From AP-15 sp963781215 (GTDB lineage: Bacteria; Pseudomonadota; Alphaproteobacteria; ATCC43930; CGMCC-115725), in the NCBI GenBank assembly GCA_963781215.1, contig CAWAFE010000032.1:1-64000 (forward strand): a stretch of DNA of 64,000 nt. The letters run 5' to 3'. The notes beneath the pieces are model-generated. The model was not told where the DNA came from, searched no databases, and was given only the letters and a program-made list of their open reading frames with translations. The translations under genes were made by a program, and so were the position numbers. Positions 26,512-36,492 of this stretch are shown one piece after another. The stretch's first letter is position 1, and each line of letters begins with the position of its first letter.

Positions 26512-27686
26512 CAACGCAGGCTCGGCGCGTAGCCTTTGCGCGGGTATTCCTCCCAATACTGGCGGAAGCCGCGATGCGTCGCCTCCTGGTGCGGGTGGGC
26601 GCGCAGTTTGTCGACATCGATGTCGATGCCGAGGCCGGGTGTCGTCGGCAGCTCGACCCAGCCGTCCTGCACAACAAGCGAGGCGGTGGCGATGTCGCGG
26701 CACAGGTCCTGGAAATTGACGAAATATTCGGCGATGCGGAAGTTCGGGATCACCGCCGAGAGATGCACGGTCGCGGCAAGGCCGGCGAGGGTGCTGTTGT
26801 AGTTGTGCGGCGCCAGCACCACCGCCTGCGGCTGCGCCATCGCGGCGATGTCGAGCATCGCGGTGATGCCACCGACGACACAAATGTCGGGGTTCAGGAT
26901 GTCGGCCGCACGCTTGGCGAGGCACTCGAAAAATGCTTCCTTGGTATGGATCGCCTCGCCGGTGACGATCGGGATCGGCACCGCGCGGCGCACCTCGGCC
27001 ACCAGATCGATGTTCTCGGACAGGCACGGCTCCTCGTACCAGTCGATACCGAATTCGGCGAGCCGCTGCCCGATGCGGATCGCATGCGCCGGGGAGAAGC
27101 GCCGGTGCGCCTCGATCAACAGTTCGAAATCGGGCCCCAGCGCCTCGCGCATCGCGCGGACATAGGCGATTGCGAAATCCTCGTCGCGGCGATCGACATG
27201 GGTCCGCCACGGGCCGGGGAAGGGGTCAAATTTGGCGGCGGTAAAGCCCATCGCCTTGACCTCGATCCCGCGCGCGACACCCTCCTCGATCGTCGAGCCG
27301 CGCGACCAGCCATTGGCGTAGACGCGGACGCGCTCGCGCGAGGCGCCGCCGATCAGATTGTAGACCGGCAGCCCGGTATGCTTGCCGAGGATGTCCCAGG
27401 ACGCGATCTCGACCGCACTCCAGGCCGACATCAGTTCGGGCGAGCCGCGCTTGATCGCGAAATCCTCGAACATGATCTGCCCGGTGTGGCGGATGTTGAA
27501 GACGCTGCGGCCGATGATGTGCGGCGCCATCGTGCGGATGATCTCGGCGACGACCGTTTCCCTGCCGTGCGTGACATACGCCTCGCCCCAGCCGTGGAGC
27601 CCGTCCCCGGTCTCGACCCGGCAGAACAGCAGGTCCTTCGAGCTGCCGGTGCCGAGGATGAAGGTCTCGATGCGTGCGATCTTCAT
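26511..27686 (-). CDS. Mandelate racemase/muconate lactonising-type sugar-acid dehydratase
   Basis: 391 residues. N-terminal capping domain MKIARIETFILGTGSSKDLL; barrel domain with AAKFDPFPGPWR as general-acid/base strand, metal ligands in LIEAHRRF, WYEEPC and IVTGEAIHT, and the base His in LAPHNYNSTLAG. The KFDPF and PHNYNS forms match the galactonate/tartrate dehydratase branch rather than muconate cycloisomerase. It would remove water from an aldonic or aldaric acid in the cytoplasm. ATG 27686 has AAGGAGAG upstream. Translationally coupled to the binding protein at 25741-26511. The exact sugar acid is not determined. Confidence 0.87.
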   Translation of the reverse strand: MKIARIETFILGTGSSKDLLFCRVETGDGLHGWGEAYVTHGRETVVAEIIRTMAPHIIGRSVFNIRHTGQIMFEDFAIKRGSPELMSAWSAVEIASWDILGKHTGLPVYNLIGGASRERVRVYANGWSRGSTIEEGVARGIEVKAMGFTAAKFDPFPGPWRTHVDRRDEDFAIAYVRAMREALGPDFELLIEAHRRFSPAHAIRIGQRLAEFGIDWYEEPCLSENIDLVAEVRRAVPIPIVTGEAIHTKEAFFECLAKRAADILNPDICVVGGITAMLDIAAMAQPQAVVLAPHNYNSTLAGLAATVHLSAVIPNFRIAEYFVNFQDLCRDIATASLVVQDGWVELPTTPGLGIDIDVDKLRAHPHQEATHRGFRQYWEEYPRKGYAPSLR

Positions 27687-27818
27687 GTCCCGCTCTCCTT
27701 CCGGTCGAATCCGTGCTGCGGCGGTCTTATCATCGGCGCCGAGAGGATGGGACGAATTTCACGCGAGGTATGGCTAAGGAGATTCGAAATCGGCGTTCCC
27801 CCAAGGTCGGCTTCGGGG

Positions 27819-28199
27819 CTAGGGGTTCCCGATCTTGATCTCGACGCGCCGGCTCGCCAGTCCGGGGTCGGTGCCGGTCTGGCCGCGACCCGTGCGCGTC
27901 AGTCTGGAGGCGGGCACGCCGTCCGCCACCAGCGCGTCCGCGACCGCCTGCGCCCTTTTTTGGGACAGCACGACGTCGACCTGCGGGCTGCCGGCGCTGT
28001 CGGTGTAGCCGATGACATTCACCGGCGCCGTCGGGTCCTGCTGCGCCTGTCGCGCTGCGTTTGCGACAACACCCCGCGCCGGTCCGTCGAGGTTCGCTGA
28101 GCGCTCCTGAAAATATACGAGGTATTCCGGCTGGCCGGGGCCAAAAGCGTCGCAGGAAGTCAGAAGAAGCATGAGGAGTAAGACGAAGGGAAACTGCAT
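27819..28199 (-). CDS. OmpA-family outer-membrane lipoprotein
   Basis: 126 residues. The lipobox LLTSC follows a hydrophobic start, so the mature protein is lipid-anchored. The rest is a single OmpA C-terminal domain: YLVYFQERSANLD, VNVIGYTDSAGS and LSQKRAQAVADAL, with Asp and Arg residues (SRLTRTGRGQ; ASRRVEIKI) that bind peptidoglycan diaminopimelate. A small Pal-like tether between outer membrane and wall. ATG 28199; GTG just upstream is an alternative. It diverges from the Kef antiporter gene. Confidence 0.87.
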   Translation of the reverse strand: MQFPFVLLLMLLLTSCDAFGPGQPEYLVYFQERSANLDGPARGVVANAARQAQQDPTAPVNVIGYTDSAGSPQVDVVLSQKRAQAVADALVADGVPASRLTRTGRGQTGTDPGLASRRVEIKIGNP

Positions 28200-28382
28200 C
28201 ACCAAGACCCCACCTGTGCGCGTGTTCCTTGATCAGAAAATAGCGAAATCCGAATGATATGCAATAGAACCGGGCTTTCCGTCTGCGAGAAACCCGAACC
28301 CCCTGCGAGCACGGGCGCCGACCGCCGAGGCAAATTGGTGCGGATGATCGACCCGGAAGGCCGGTTCCAGGTGTGTCGTCCC

Positions 28383-30702
28383 ATGATGCCGATGCTGCTC
28401 GCCCTGCTCTCGATTTCCCTTGTTCCGGCATGGGCGTTTGCCGCCGCTCAGGGGCCAAAGCCGCCATCCACGGTCATCTTCCTCTGTCAAATTATTGCGC
28501 TGCTCGTCTGCGGTCGGCTGCTGGGCGAGCTGATGCAGCGGATCGGCCAGCCACCGGTGATGGGTCAGCTGATTGCCGGCGTCCTCCTCGGCCCGTCGGT
28601 TCTGGGCATTTTTTGGCCGGAGTTCCAGCACTCCCTTTTCCCGCGCGATCCGGGCCAAAAGGCCATGCTCGATGCGGTCGCCCAGCTCGGCATCCTGATG
28701 CTGCTTCTGCTGACCGGGATGGAGACGGACCTCTCGGTGTTCCGCCGCTCGCGCCGGACGGCATTCTGTGTGTCGATTGCCGGGATCGCCCTTCCCTTCG
28801 TCTGTGGCGTTGTGGTGGGGGAGCTGCTGCCGGAGGCGATGCTGCCCGATCCGGGGAGAGCGGCTGATCACTACCCTGTTCTTGGGCACCGCCTTGTCGA
28901 TCTCCTCGGTGAAGATCGTCGCGATGGTGGTGCGCGATGTCGGCTTCCTGCGCCGCAATCTGGGCCAGGTCATCGTGGCGGCCGCGGTCATCGACGACAC
29001 GATCGGCTGGGTCATCATTTCCGTCACGTTCGGTCTGGCACTGCAAGGCGGGGTGGATTTTACCGCGCTGGCGCGGACCCTTGTCGGGACCGTCGTTTTC
29101 CTCGCGCTCAGCTTTACGATCGGACGCCGCCTAGTGTTCCACCTAATCCGCTGGGCCAATGACAGGTTCGTCAGCGAACTGCCCGTCATCACCGCGATCC
29201 TGGTGGCAACCGGGATCATGGCGCTGGTCACCGACGCCATCGGCGTGCATACGGTGCTCGGCGCCTTTGTCGCGGGGATTCTCGTCGGCCAGTCGCCGAT
29301 CCTGACGCGCCATATCGACCAGCAGCTTCGCGGCCTGATCGTCGCGCTGTTCATGCCGGTCTTCTTCGGCCTGGCCGGCCTGACGACCGATCTCGCCGTC
29401 CTAGCCCAGCGGGATCTGCTGATCCTGACGCTCGGTCTGATCGCGATCGCCAGCCTCGGCAAATTCGGCGGTGCCTTCCTGGGGGGCCTGATCGGCGGCA
29501 TGACCTGGGCGGAGTCGCTGGCGCTGGGCTGCGGCATGAATGCACGCGGTTCGACCGAAATCATCGTCGCATCGATCGGGCTCTCGATGGGTGTCCTCGA
29601 CCAGAGCCTGTTCACGGCGATCGTCGCCATGGCCATCGTTACGACGATGTCGATGCCGCCGCTGCTCCGATGGGCCCTCGCGCGGGTGCCGTTGAGCACC
29701 GAGGAGGCGGCCCGGCTGGAGCGCGAGGAATTCGAGGCCAAGGGGTTCGTGTCCAACATCGAACGGCTCCTCGTCTCGGTCGATGCGAGCCCGAGCGGCC
29801 GCTTTGCGTCGCGGCTGGTCGGGCTTTTGGCAGGCGCCCGGCACATCCCGACGACGGTCATTCATTTTGAGGCGGAGCCCAGTCCGACGGCGGATGAGGG
29901 GGCGAGGCAAGCCGAACACACCGAAGCCATCGTCAAGCAGAGCGCCGAGGCGGGCGAGGCCGCGGGCTCAGCGGAACAACGGAGCGATTCGGCCGAAATC
30001 ACCACGCGCGTCGAGAAACCCGGCGAGGAGGCGATCGCGGCCGAAGCCCGAAAGGGCTACGGGCTGCTGCTTATTGGCCGCGAACCGGTCTCCCTCGGAG
30101 ACGCCTTTGACGAGGAAGTCACGCGCAGCGCCGCCGGGTTCGCCGGACCCTTCGCGATTGCCATCGCCCGCGGAATTGATCGGCGGGAAGCAACCGGAGC
30201 CAGGCTCGACATTCTCGTCCCGGTCACCGGGACACCGGTTTCGCGGCGTGGTGCGGAGCTGGCCATCGCGCTCTCGCAAGCCTCGGCGGGTACGGTGACT
30301 GCCCTGCATGTGGCCGACATCCCGAGGAGGCCTCGCTCGTGGCAGCGACAGGTCGGCGCGGCATTGGCGCCAAGGAGCAGCGCCGATGCGATCATCCGCG
30401 AGGTTGTCTTGTTGGGTGATCCATACGGCGTCTCCGTCAAGGGCGTCGTGCGCCGCGTCGGCACCGCCGCTGAGACAATTCTTCGCCAGCTGAAGCTGGG
30501 CAATCACAATCTTCTGGTGATGGGTGTGAGCCCGCGGCCCGGCGAACAACTATCCTTGGGCCAGGTCCCGGCAGAATTGCTCGAACAATCGGAATGCTCG
30601 GTTCTCTTCGTTGCTGGCGAACCACCCCCCGTGGCGCCTAACTCCCGCGAGAACTTGTCGGAGGCGGCACGCCCGATGGAAGGGACAGCACCGCACGACT
30701 GA
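28383..30702 (+). pseudogene. Kef/CPA2-type cation:proton antiporter, one frameshift
   Basis: About 773 residues if repaired. The first frame gives a signal-like start (MMPMLLALLSISLVPAWAFA) and the CPA2 opening RIGQPPVMGQLIAGVLLGPS, LLLLTGMETDLSVFRR. In the GGGG run at 28853-28856 one extra base shifts the frame; removing it gives LPDPGERLITTLFLGTALSI and the rest: AAAVIDDTIGWVIISVTFG, GIMALVTDAIGVHTVLGAFV, MPVFFGLAGLTTDL and GCGMNARGSTEIIVASIG. The last ~300 residues are soluble with universal-stress-like halves (SAGTVTALHVADIPRR; NHNLLVMGVSPRPGEQLS). Membrane K+/H+ or Na+/H+ exchange is expected. A homopolymer error is a real alternative to loss of function. Confidence 0.85.
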
Positions 30703-30902
30703 TGCCGGGCGGGATTGCGGGTAGCAGCTGAGCCCACATCCGTTCCTTCGGCGCAGCATGAAGAGTTCGCGGACCACGTCGGCTCAGGTCGTGAATGAAT
30801 GCCGATCGTGTCCCGCATCGCCGCTTTGTGCTACAAGATTGCCGTCGGTGCGGCTCCGCCCTTGTCGCGAAGCGGCCAACAGCGATCGGGGAGAATGCAG
30901 AA

Positions 30903-32267
30903 ATGAAAACCTTTGTCCGCTGCGGCCAGATTTTCACCGGGCGCGAGGACGATGCCCGCACTGGCGAAACGCTGGTCTTTAATGACGAAGGCGTGCTCGA
31001 CTACGTCGGCCCCGAGGCGAACGCGCCGCGCCGAGCGCGCGGTGATCGGGCGGTCGACTATTCCGGCTGTTTCGTGATGCCGGGGCTGATCGATGTGCAC
31101 ACCCATCTCGCCTACGGCAACGCCAAGAGCGAGGAGGACATCGACCTCTACAGCCCGCTCGAATTTCGCGCGCTGCGCGGCATGTTCTTCGCCCAGAAGG
31201 TGGCGGCGGCCGGGTTCACCGCGATCTGCTCGCCGGGCGATGCCGGCCAGATCAGCCTGTCGATCCGCAACGCGATCCGCGCCGGCCTCTTCGACGGCCC
31301 GCGGGTCATGGCGGCGGGCCCGTACGTGACGACGCATCAGGGCCTGACCGACTGGTATCCGACCTGGATCGGTGCGCCCGAGACCTCGATCGGCAAGCTG
31401 GTGACGAATGCCGCCGAGGCCGTCCAGGAGATCCGCAAACAGGTCAAGGACGGGGTCGACTGCATCAAGATCGCCCTCGACGGCATTCAGCGGCGAGACG
31501 ACGGCACCTTGGTTGCCGCCTTCAACCAGGAAGAGACCGAAATCATGGTCCGCGAGAGCCATCGCCTCGGCAAGAAGGTGGTGGTGCACGCCCGCGGCCG
31601 GGAAGCGACCCTCTACGCCGCCCGCTCCGGCGTCGATTTGATCTTCCACGCCAACCATCTCGACGACGAATGCATCGCGGCGATGCTGGAGACCGGCAGT
31701 GCGGTCTGCCCGACCTTGACCCACCCGCGCAACACGATCGACTTCACCCAGCCGCACGAGCCCGCCTACAAGAAGGGCCGGCCCGGCCACGCGCAGCGCG
31801 AATACGAGATCGGCTGCGTCAATTGGAAAAAGGCGCGCGCCAAGGGCGTGCCGATGATGACCGGCACGGACACCGGCTTTGCCGTCACCCCGTACGGCGA
31901 GTGGCACGCGCGCGAGCTCGAGCTGTTCGTGCAGGATCTTGGCTTCAGCCCGGCCGCGGCCTTGCGCGCGGCGACGGAGGTCAATGCCGGGTTCATGACC
32001 GGCGGCGACCATATAGGCGCGCTGGAGCCCGGCCGCGCCGCCGACTTCATTGCGCTCGACGCCTCGCCATTGGCCGATATTGGCGTCCTCCAGGACGCGA
32101 GCCGGCTGCGTGCCGTCCATATCGGCGGCAAGGAGATCCGCATTCCCGAGCGCGACTACGATCCGCGTCAGGTGACCGATTTCGCGCTGACCAACTGGAC
32201 CGATCTCTACACCCGCGCGCACGTTGCCGAATTGCGCCGGCAGCGGCCCCGCCTCGCCGCCGAGTAG
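30903..32267 (+). CDS. Metal-dependent amidohydrolase (imidazolonepropionase-like)
   Basis: 454 residues from ATG 30903 (GGGGAGA upstream). The amidohydrolase-1 pattern is present: CFVMPGLIDVHTHLAYGNAK with the HxH metal site, KKVVVHARGREATLYAA and VDLIFHANHLDDE with the second His pair, and MMTGTDTGFAVTPYGEW with the catalytic Asp. The dipeptidase/prolidase-like end block GALEPGRAADFIALDASPL follows. It hydrolyses a cyclic amide or similar bond in the cytoplasm; substrate unknown. Its 3' end overlaps the convergent gene 32207-32857 by 61 bp. Confidence 0.9.
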   Translation: MKTFVRCGQIFTGREDDARTGETLVFNDEGVLDYVGPEANAPRRARGDRAVDYSGCFVMPGLIDVHTHLAYGNAKSEEDIDLYSPLEFRALRGMFFAQKVAAAGFTAICSPGDAGQISLSIRNAIRAGLFDGPRVMAAGPYVTTHQGLTDWYPTWIGAPETSIGKLVTNAAEAVQEIRKQVKDGVDCIKIALDGIQRRDDGTLVAAFNQEETEIMVRESHRLGKKVVVHARGREATLYAARSGVDLIFHANHLDDECIAAMLETGSAVCPTLTHPRNTIDFTQPHEPAYKKGRPGHAQREYEIGCVNWKKARAKGVPMMTGTDTGFAVTPYGEWHARELELFVQDLGFSPAAALRAATEVNAGFMTGGDHIGALEPGRAADFIALDASPLADIGVLQDASRLRAVHIGGKEIRIPERDYDPRQVTDFALTNWTDLYTRAHVAELRRQRPRLAAE

Positions 32268-32857
32268 GCGAGCGCCGGGGCGCGGAGCAATCCGCGGCGC
32301 CCGAGCGAGGCGACGACGGCGGTGAAATGGGCGGCGGCCGAGCGGTCGAGGCCTTCGAGCCAGTTCTGGTCGAGGAACGAGGCGAGCGCGGGCTGGCCCA
32401 GCTCCGCCTCCCAGACGATGCCGAGCAGCGAGGCGCGGGCCTCGTCCTCCTCGCGCGCCAGCGGCGACAGAACGGCCGCCTTCTCCGCCGCCGCGCGGTC
32501 TAACGTGTCCGGGCCGGGGCCGAGCCCGAACTCGACGAGGCCGCGGCGCTCGGGCGGGGCCAGGACGAAATGGGCGATCTCGTGCAGGATCACATAGGCC
32601 TCGGTCGCGCCGTTCAATGCCGCCCCGTCCCAGTTGAAGAGGCACGCCGCCGTCTGTGGGTGAACTGCCATGCCGTGGGATCGGGCGAGGTCCAATGCGG
32701 CCAACCGATCCGCCTCGGCGCGCGAACCGGCAGCGCGGTGCGGCGAGGTCGCGCGCAGCCGGCCGAACACCTCGCGCGCGGCGCGATCGCGCAAGCCGGC
32801 TGCGAACCGGTCGAGAGCACCCGGCAGAGCCTCGTCGGAGATCGGCGTCAGGATCAC
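32207..32857 (-). CDS. Hypothetical protein with an HExxH motif
   Basis: 216 residues, no signal peptide or membrane span. AYVILHEIAHFVLAPPERRG contains HEIAH, a zincin-type zinc site, followed by GLVEFGLGPGPDTLDRAAAEK. The rest is Ala/Arg-rich. It could be a small metallopeptidase-like protein; no relative is securely recalled. The last 20 codons overlap the end of the convergent amidohydrolase gene. It starts about 20 bp before the stop of the upstream VOC gene in the same direction, so the two are probably co-transcribed. Confidence 0.7.
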   Translation of the reverse strand: MILTPISDEALPGALDRFAAGLRDRAAREVFGRLRATSPHRAAGSRAEADRLAALDLARSHGMAVHPQTAACLFNWDGAALNGATEAYVILHEIAHFVLAPPERRGLVEFGLGPGPDTLDRAAAEKAAVLSPLAREEDEARASLLGIVWEAELGQPALASFLDQNWLEGLDRSAAAHFTAVVASLGRRGLLRAPALAYSAARRGRCRRNSATCARV

Positions 32858-32876
32858 GCGACCCGCCTGCAGCCGA

Positions 32877-33803
32877 TTATTTGACCTCGACCAGCTCCAG
32901 CGCTTCGCGGCTCGGGCCTTCGATCATCACGGCGCGGGTGTCGCCGAGCGGGTATTCCTCTTCCAGAAAGCCGACGCCCTCGCCGCGCAATTTCTCGACC
33001 CAGGCGTCGAGATCGCCGACACCAAAGGCGATGTGGTCCTGCAATTGCCCGCGCGACGGGGCGAGCGGCCGGTCGCCCTGGTTCGCGTACCAGGTCAGGA
33101 CCACGTCGCCGAACTCGACGCCGGCCCGGGGTGCACGGAACATGCCTTCCCGGTTGAGGGCCGGCCAGCTGCGGTCGGCGCCGCGCGGAACCTTGCAGTC
33201 GGCCTCGGTTCGCTGGGTCGGCTCGAAGCCCGCGCGCACCGGCGCGTTCAGATGCTTCTGGTACCACAGCAGCGCGCAGATCGGGTCTTCCTGATAGAGG
33301 TGCACGTGGTTGAAGCGCTCGGCCGGATAGTTGCCGGCAAATTCGACGAGCGCATGATCGGGGCCGCCGCGCATATAGACAAAGCCGCCGCCGCCCGGCG
33401 GCTGCACACCCTTCGCCCTGGCCTCGGCGATCTGCGCCTTGGTGAGGCCCAGCACATTGCCGACATTCGGCCAGGTGTCGCTGCTGATCAGCACCGAGCC
33501 GCCCTCGTCGGTCGTGTAGAGCGGGCAGAGCTCGACCTCGGACCGGGATTTGTAGGTGTCGAGGGTGCCGCGCGCATCGGCGACGTGCCAGCCGAAATGC
33601 CAGATCGCACTCTGCGGCGCGGAGGGTGGCGGCGCATCGACCTTGGTGAACAGCACCATGACGTCGTTCGGCGATTTGAGTGCGGCAAAGCCGCCCCAGC
33701 TGGCCTTCGCGGTGCTCGGGAACTGCCGCGTGTAAAAGCCGATCGCCCCGTCAGGATCGACCGAATTCAGGTGCAGGTGATGGAAAGCAGGTGTCGGAAG
33801 CAT
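32877..33803 (-). CDS. Two-domain VOC-superfamily protein (glyoxalase/dioxygenase-like)
   Basis: 308 residues from ATG 33803. Two vicinal-oxygen-chelate repeats: the first begins TPAFHHLHLNSVDPDGAIGF (metal His in HLHL), the second FNHVHLYQEDPICALLWYQK, with LQDHIAFGVGDLDAWVEKL and ALELVEVK giving later ligands. The group includes glyoxalase I, extradiol dioxygenases and lyases; no reaction can be assigned. GGPDHALVEFAGNYPAERFN joins the two halves. The gene lies upstream of the HExxH protein and is separated by a repeat from the sugar-binding protein gene. Confidence 0.82.
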   Translation of the reverse strand: MLPTPAFHHLHLNSVDPDGAIGFYTRQFPSTAKASWGGFAALKSPNDVMVLFTKVDAPPPSAPQSAIWHFGWHVADARGTLDTYKSRSEVELCPLYTTDEGGSVLISSDTWPNVGNVLGLTKAQIAEARAKGVQPPGGGGFVYMRGGPDHALVEFAGNYPAERFNHVHLYQEDPICALLWYQKHLNAPVRAGFEPTQRTEADCKVPRGADRSWPALNREGMFRAPRAGVEFGDVVLTWYANQGDRPLAPSRGQLQDHIAFGVGDLDAWVEKLRGEGVGFLEEEYPLGDTRAVMIEGPSREALELVEVK

Positions 33804-33929
33804 GTCGGTCCGTCCCGAGCCGCAATGATCCTCCACTATGCGCGCGCCGCCGCCGAAAGCCAACGCCCCGCCACCAGGCCGCGCGCCGCTGTCGAACCGC
33901 GCCGCTCAGAAATGCCCGAAGGGCAGCCC

Positions 33930-34020
33930 GGTGCCCCTGTTTTTCCTGTTTTTTGCAGGGAATCTACAGGTAATCCCTGCCGCGTCATGGCGCCGTCTCG
34001 GGGCGGCGCAGCATGCGGTG
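33930..34020. repeat. Dispersed repeat, copy A (degenerate)
   Basis: Shares with copies B and C the words GTGCCCCTGTTTTTCCTG, GGGAATCTACAGGTA, a CGTCATGGCGCCGTCTC-like core and GCATGCGGT, in the same order and orientation. Less well preserved than B and C. Confidence 0.7.
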
Positions 34021-34026
34021 CCGCGG

Positions 34027-35367
34027 TCAGGTCCGCATGTAACCTTCCAGCTCGTCTTGGCAGAACGAGATGGCCTCGTCGATGGATTTCCCCTGCTGGG
34101 TGCACTGCGCGATCATCTTGCACATGATTCCCTGTGAATACATCTGCACCCCGATGCGTGCCGGCGCCGGGGCGCCAGCGACCGACACGATGACCTCGCC
34201 GCGCGGCGGAAAATTGGCCAATGTACCTTTCGGCGGCTCGGCATCCGCCCATACGGGGGAATCCGCGAGCTTGGCGAACGGCGGCACATCGAACCCCTGG
34301 CTCGCTTTCAGCAGCTTTTCGACCGCCTCCCGCGTCGACAGATAGAGCAGCAGGCTCTTCGCCGCCGGCTTGTTGGCGGAAAAGTTCCAGATCCCCCAAT
34401 AGCGATACCTGCCGGAGACGTGCCGGCCCTTCGGCCCCTTCGGCGGCGGGAAGGTCCATAATTGCTCGGCGACCTTCGGCGCGTCGCGCTTGGCCACCGC
34501 CCAGGCGGAGGGTGCATTGAAGATCAGGGCACTTTGCCCCGAAATCAGCGCCTTGTTGTTGGAGGCGTCATCCCAGGAAAAGACGCTCGGCGGAAAGAAC
34601 GGCACGGTCTTTTTGAACCACTCCAACACGGTCCTGGTGGCATCGCTATTGACCGTGATCTCCCCCTTCGCGTCGACCAGCTGCGCACCGTAGCTGTTGA
34701 ACATCGCGCCGACCCACTGGACCGCATCGCTGCAGGTGCTGACCGGCATGCCGAACGGGTAGCCGGCCGTCTTGCACTTCTGCGCTGCCTGCGAGAAGAA
34801 ATCCCAGGTCCACGCCGCCTCCAGCTCCTTGTCCGGCGGCGCGTCGGCCGGGTACATCTTGGTCACGTCGAGCCCGGCGAAATCTTTCATCAGGTCGATG
34901 CGCGCGCAGGGCGGCGAGATCGTGCTGCCGAACGAGGTCGGCACCGCGACCCAATGGCCATCCTGCTTGCCGAGATACTCGGCACCGGCGCTGACCGCGC
35001 CGTTCTCTCGGATCAGCGTCGCCATCAGATCGTCGACCGGCTCGAGGTTCTCGGCCTGGCCCGGCGCGTACCAGGCGGTGAAGCTCAGAATGTCGTGACC
35101 GGTTCTCGCCTGCGCCTCGGCGGCGACGGTCAACAGATCCTTGTCGCCGTTCGAGGTGATGAAGTCGACCGTGAGCTCGACCTTTTCCTTTTCCGCCCAC
35201 GCGCGGCAGAGCTTTTCGAGCGGCTGGTTGGCGCCGGGGACCCAATGATCCCAGAACCCGACGCTCAATTTCCCGGCGGCATGGGCGCCGCGCACGAAGG
35301 GCCTCGCCAACAGGGTTGTTGCCAGCGCCGCGGTCTGCAGCACGGTGCGCCGTGTCGTCGTCGCCAT
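34027..35367 (-). CDS. Periplasmic carbohydrate-type solute-binding protein (SBP family 1)
   Basis: 446 residues. MATTTRRTVLQTAALATTLL is a twin-arginine-like signal, cleaved near GAHAAG. The mature part follows SBP_bac_1: KLSVGFWDHWVPGANQPLEK, TGHDILSFTAWYAPGQAENL, WVAVPTSFGSTISPPCARID, KALISGQSALIFNAPSAWAV and YWGIWNFSANKPAAKSLLLY. It would deliver a sugar or glycerol-phosphate-like solute to an ABC importer, but no permease genes are nearby, so it may serve a transporter encoded elsewhere. ATG 35367 has AGGAGG upstream. Repeats of one family lie on both sides. Confidence 0.88.
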   Translation of the reverse strand: MATTTRRTVLQTAALATTLLARPFVRGAHAAGKLSVGFWDHWVPGANQPLEKLCRAWAEKEKVELTVDFITSNGDKDLLTVAAEAQARTGHDILSFTAWYAPGQAENLEPVDDLMATLIRENGAVSAGAEYLGKQDGHWVAVPTSFGSTISPPCARIDLMKDFAGLDVTKMYPADAPPDKELEAAWTWDFFSQAAQKCKTAGYPFGMPVSTCSDAVQWVGAMFNSYGAQLVDAKGEITVNSDATRTVLEWFKKTVPFFPPSVFSWDDASNNKALISGQSALIFNAPSAWAVAKRDAPKVAEQLWTFPPPKGPKGRHVSGRYRYWGIWNFSANKPAAKSLLLYLSTREAVEKLLKASQGFDVPPFAKLADSPVWADAEPPKGTLANFPPRGEVIVSVAGAPAPARIGVQMYSQGIMCKMIAQCTQQGKSIDEAISFCQDELEGYMRT

Positions 35368-35609
35368 TCTCGCCTCCTTCGGCCGGGTGGATCACCACAG
35401 CAAGGCCGTCGCGATCCGACGGCTTCCTCGCAATGTAGACGATCACGGGCGAGACCGCCCGGCTCGCGTGCAGGCTCTTGTCGAGATCGGCACGGTTGCT
35501 CGCCGATGCGGCGATCCAAGGCGGTTTGACCGCGAGGGCGGCGACCGCGGTCTCGTTCTCGTCGATCTTCGCGATGGTGGCTTCCCTTCGTGGCGCGGCC
35601 CGCCGGCCC

Positions 35610-35745
35610 GGCGCCCCTGTTCTTCCTGTTTCTACAGGGGAATCTACAGGTATCCGCACCTCGCCTCCCCGAGCCGGCTGCTTGGCCGCCTGCGTCACGG
35701 CGCCATCACGGAGCGAAGTTAGCATGCGATTGCGGCAATTTTGCC
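35610..35745. repeat. Dispersed repeat, copy B
   Basis: Begins GGCGCCCCTGTTCTTCCTG, then CAGGGGAATCTACAGGTATC, a CCTCCCCGAGCC word, TGCGTCACGGCGCCATCACG and AGCATGCGATTGCGGCAATT. It aligns along about 130 bp with copy C (42456-42585). Located in the gap between the binding-protein gene and a broken toxin gene. Confidence 0.78.
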
Positions 35746-35763
35746 GCCGCCACCGCTCGCCGG

Positions 35764-36032
35764 CTATTCGAACAGATCGCTGTGGGAACCAAGCCTGACG
35801 AGCCGCAGCACGTCAGGCGAGGGTTTGGCGTAGATCAGCAGGAGGTCGGGCCAGAGATGGCAATCCCGATAGCCCGACCGATCGCCGGACAGCGCATGGT
35901 CGCGGTTCCGAGGCGGCAGCGCGCGGTTGCTGACCAAGAGGTCCAACAGGGCGAACAGCCGCCGCTCCAGGTCGCGGTATCGGGTTTCCCGTGACGCTCA
36001 AACCGGCTACCGCCCGGCTTCCGCTGCGCCAT
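35764..36032 (-). pseudogene. YafQ/RelE-type toxin, frameshifted remnant
   Basis: The C-terminal part reads LERRLFALLDLLVSNRALPP, RNRDHALSGDRSGYRDCHLW and PDLLLIYAKPSPDVLRLVRL ending GSHSDLF, the YafQ family hallmark with the His of RDCH, Asp of PDLLLIY and terminal GSHSDLF. The N-terminus (MAQRKPGGSRFER) is in another frame, and a TGA stops the coding frame just upstream, so a shift near 35985-36005 breaks the gene. No RelB/DinJ-like antitoxin gene is visible upstream. Likely a dead toxin left after loss of its partner. Confidence 0.75.
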
Positions 36033-36072
36033 AATGAGCCTGTGTCATCGTGAAGTTTTGACGGAGAAGATG

Positions 36073-36492
36073 ATGAAAGTGACCGGCGGATGCCATTGCG
36101 GGCACATCACGTACGAGGCGGAGGTCGACCCGGCCACGGTCAGGGTCTGCCACTGCACAGATTGCCAGAAGCTGACCGGCACGGTGTTTCGCGCCAACAT
36201 CGCGAGCCTGCCGGGGACGTTCACGCTGAAGAGCGGGACGCCGAAGATCTACATCAAGACCGCGGAGAGCGGGAACAAGCGCGCCCACGCCTTCTGTCCG
36301 GAATGCGGCACCCCGATCTACTCAGCCGCGCCCGAGCCGAATCCGTCGACCTGCGGGCTGCGCGTCGGCGGGATCGACCAGCGCGCCCAATTCGCGCCGC
36401 CGTTACGCCAGATCTGGTGCCGCTCCGCCCTGCCCTGGTCGATGGATCTGACGCATGTGGTGCGCGCCGAGCGGCAGGGTGGGCTGTCTTGA
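36073..36492 (+). CDS. GFA/CENP-V domain protein
   Basis: 139 residues. Zinc-binding cysteines are in TGGCHCGHITYEA, VRVCHCTDCQKLTG and AHAFCPECGTPIYSA, the pattern of glutathione-dependent formaldehyde-activating enzymes and their relatives. ARANIASLPG-like FRANIASLPGTFTLKSG completes the fold. Most such proteins have unproven activity, so this is a family call only. ATG 36073 is 6 bases after GGAG; ATG 36070 directly before it is equally readable. Confidence 0.88.
   Translation: MKVTGGCHCGHITYEAEVDPATVRVCHCTDCQKLTGTVFRANIASLPGTFTLKSGTPKIYIKTAESGNKRAHAFCPECGTPIYSAAPEPNPSTCGLRVGGIDQRAQFAPPLRQIWCRSALPWSMDLTHVVRAERQGGLS

Noticed and set aside
26424..28100. 558-codon plus-strand open frame
   Set aside because: Covers the dehydratase and parts of two other genes in antisense; no start signal or domain.
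28233..29861. 542-codon minus-strand open frame opposite the Kef antiporter
   Set aside because: Ser/Arg-rich shadow; its continuity through the antiporter frameshift only reflects that it is not selected.
30831..32645. 604-codon minus-strand open frame
   Set aside because: Antisense of a well-conserved amidohydrolase; Gly/Arg/Ala-rich with no domain.
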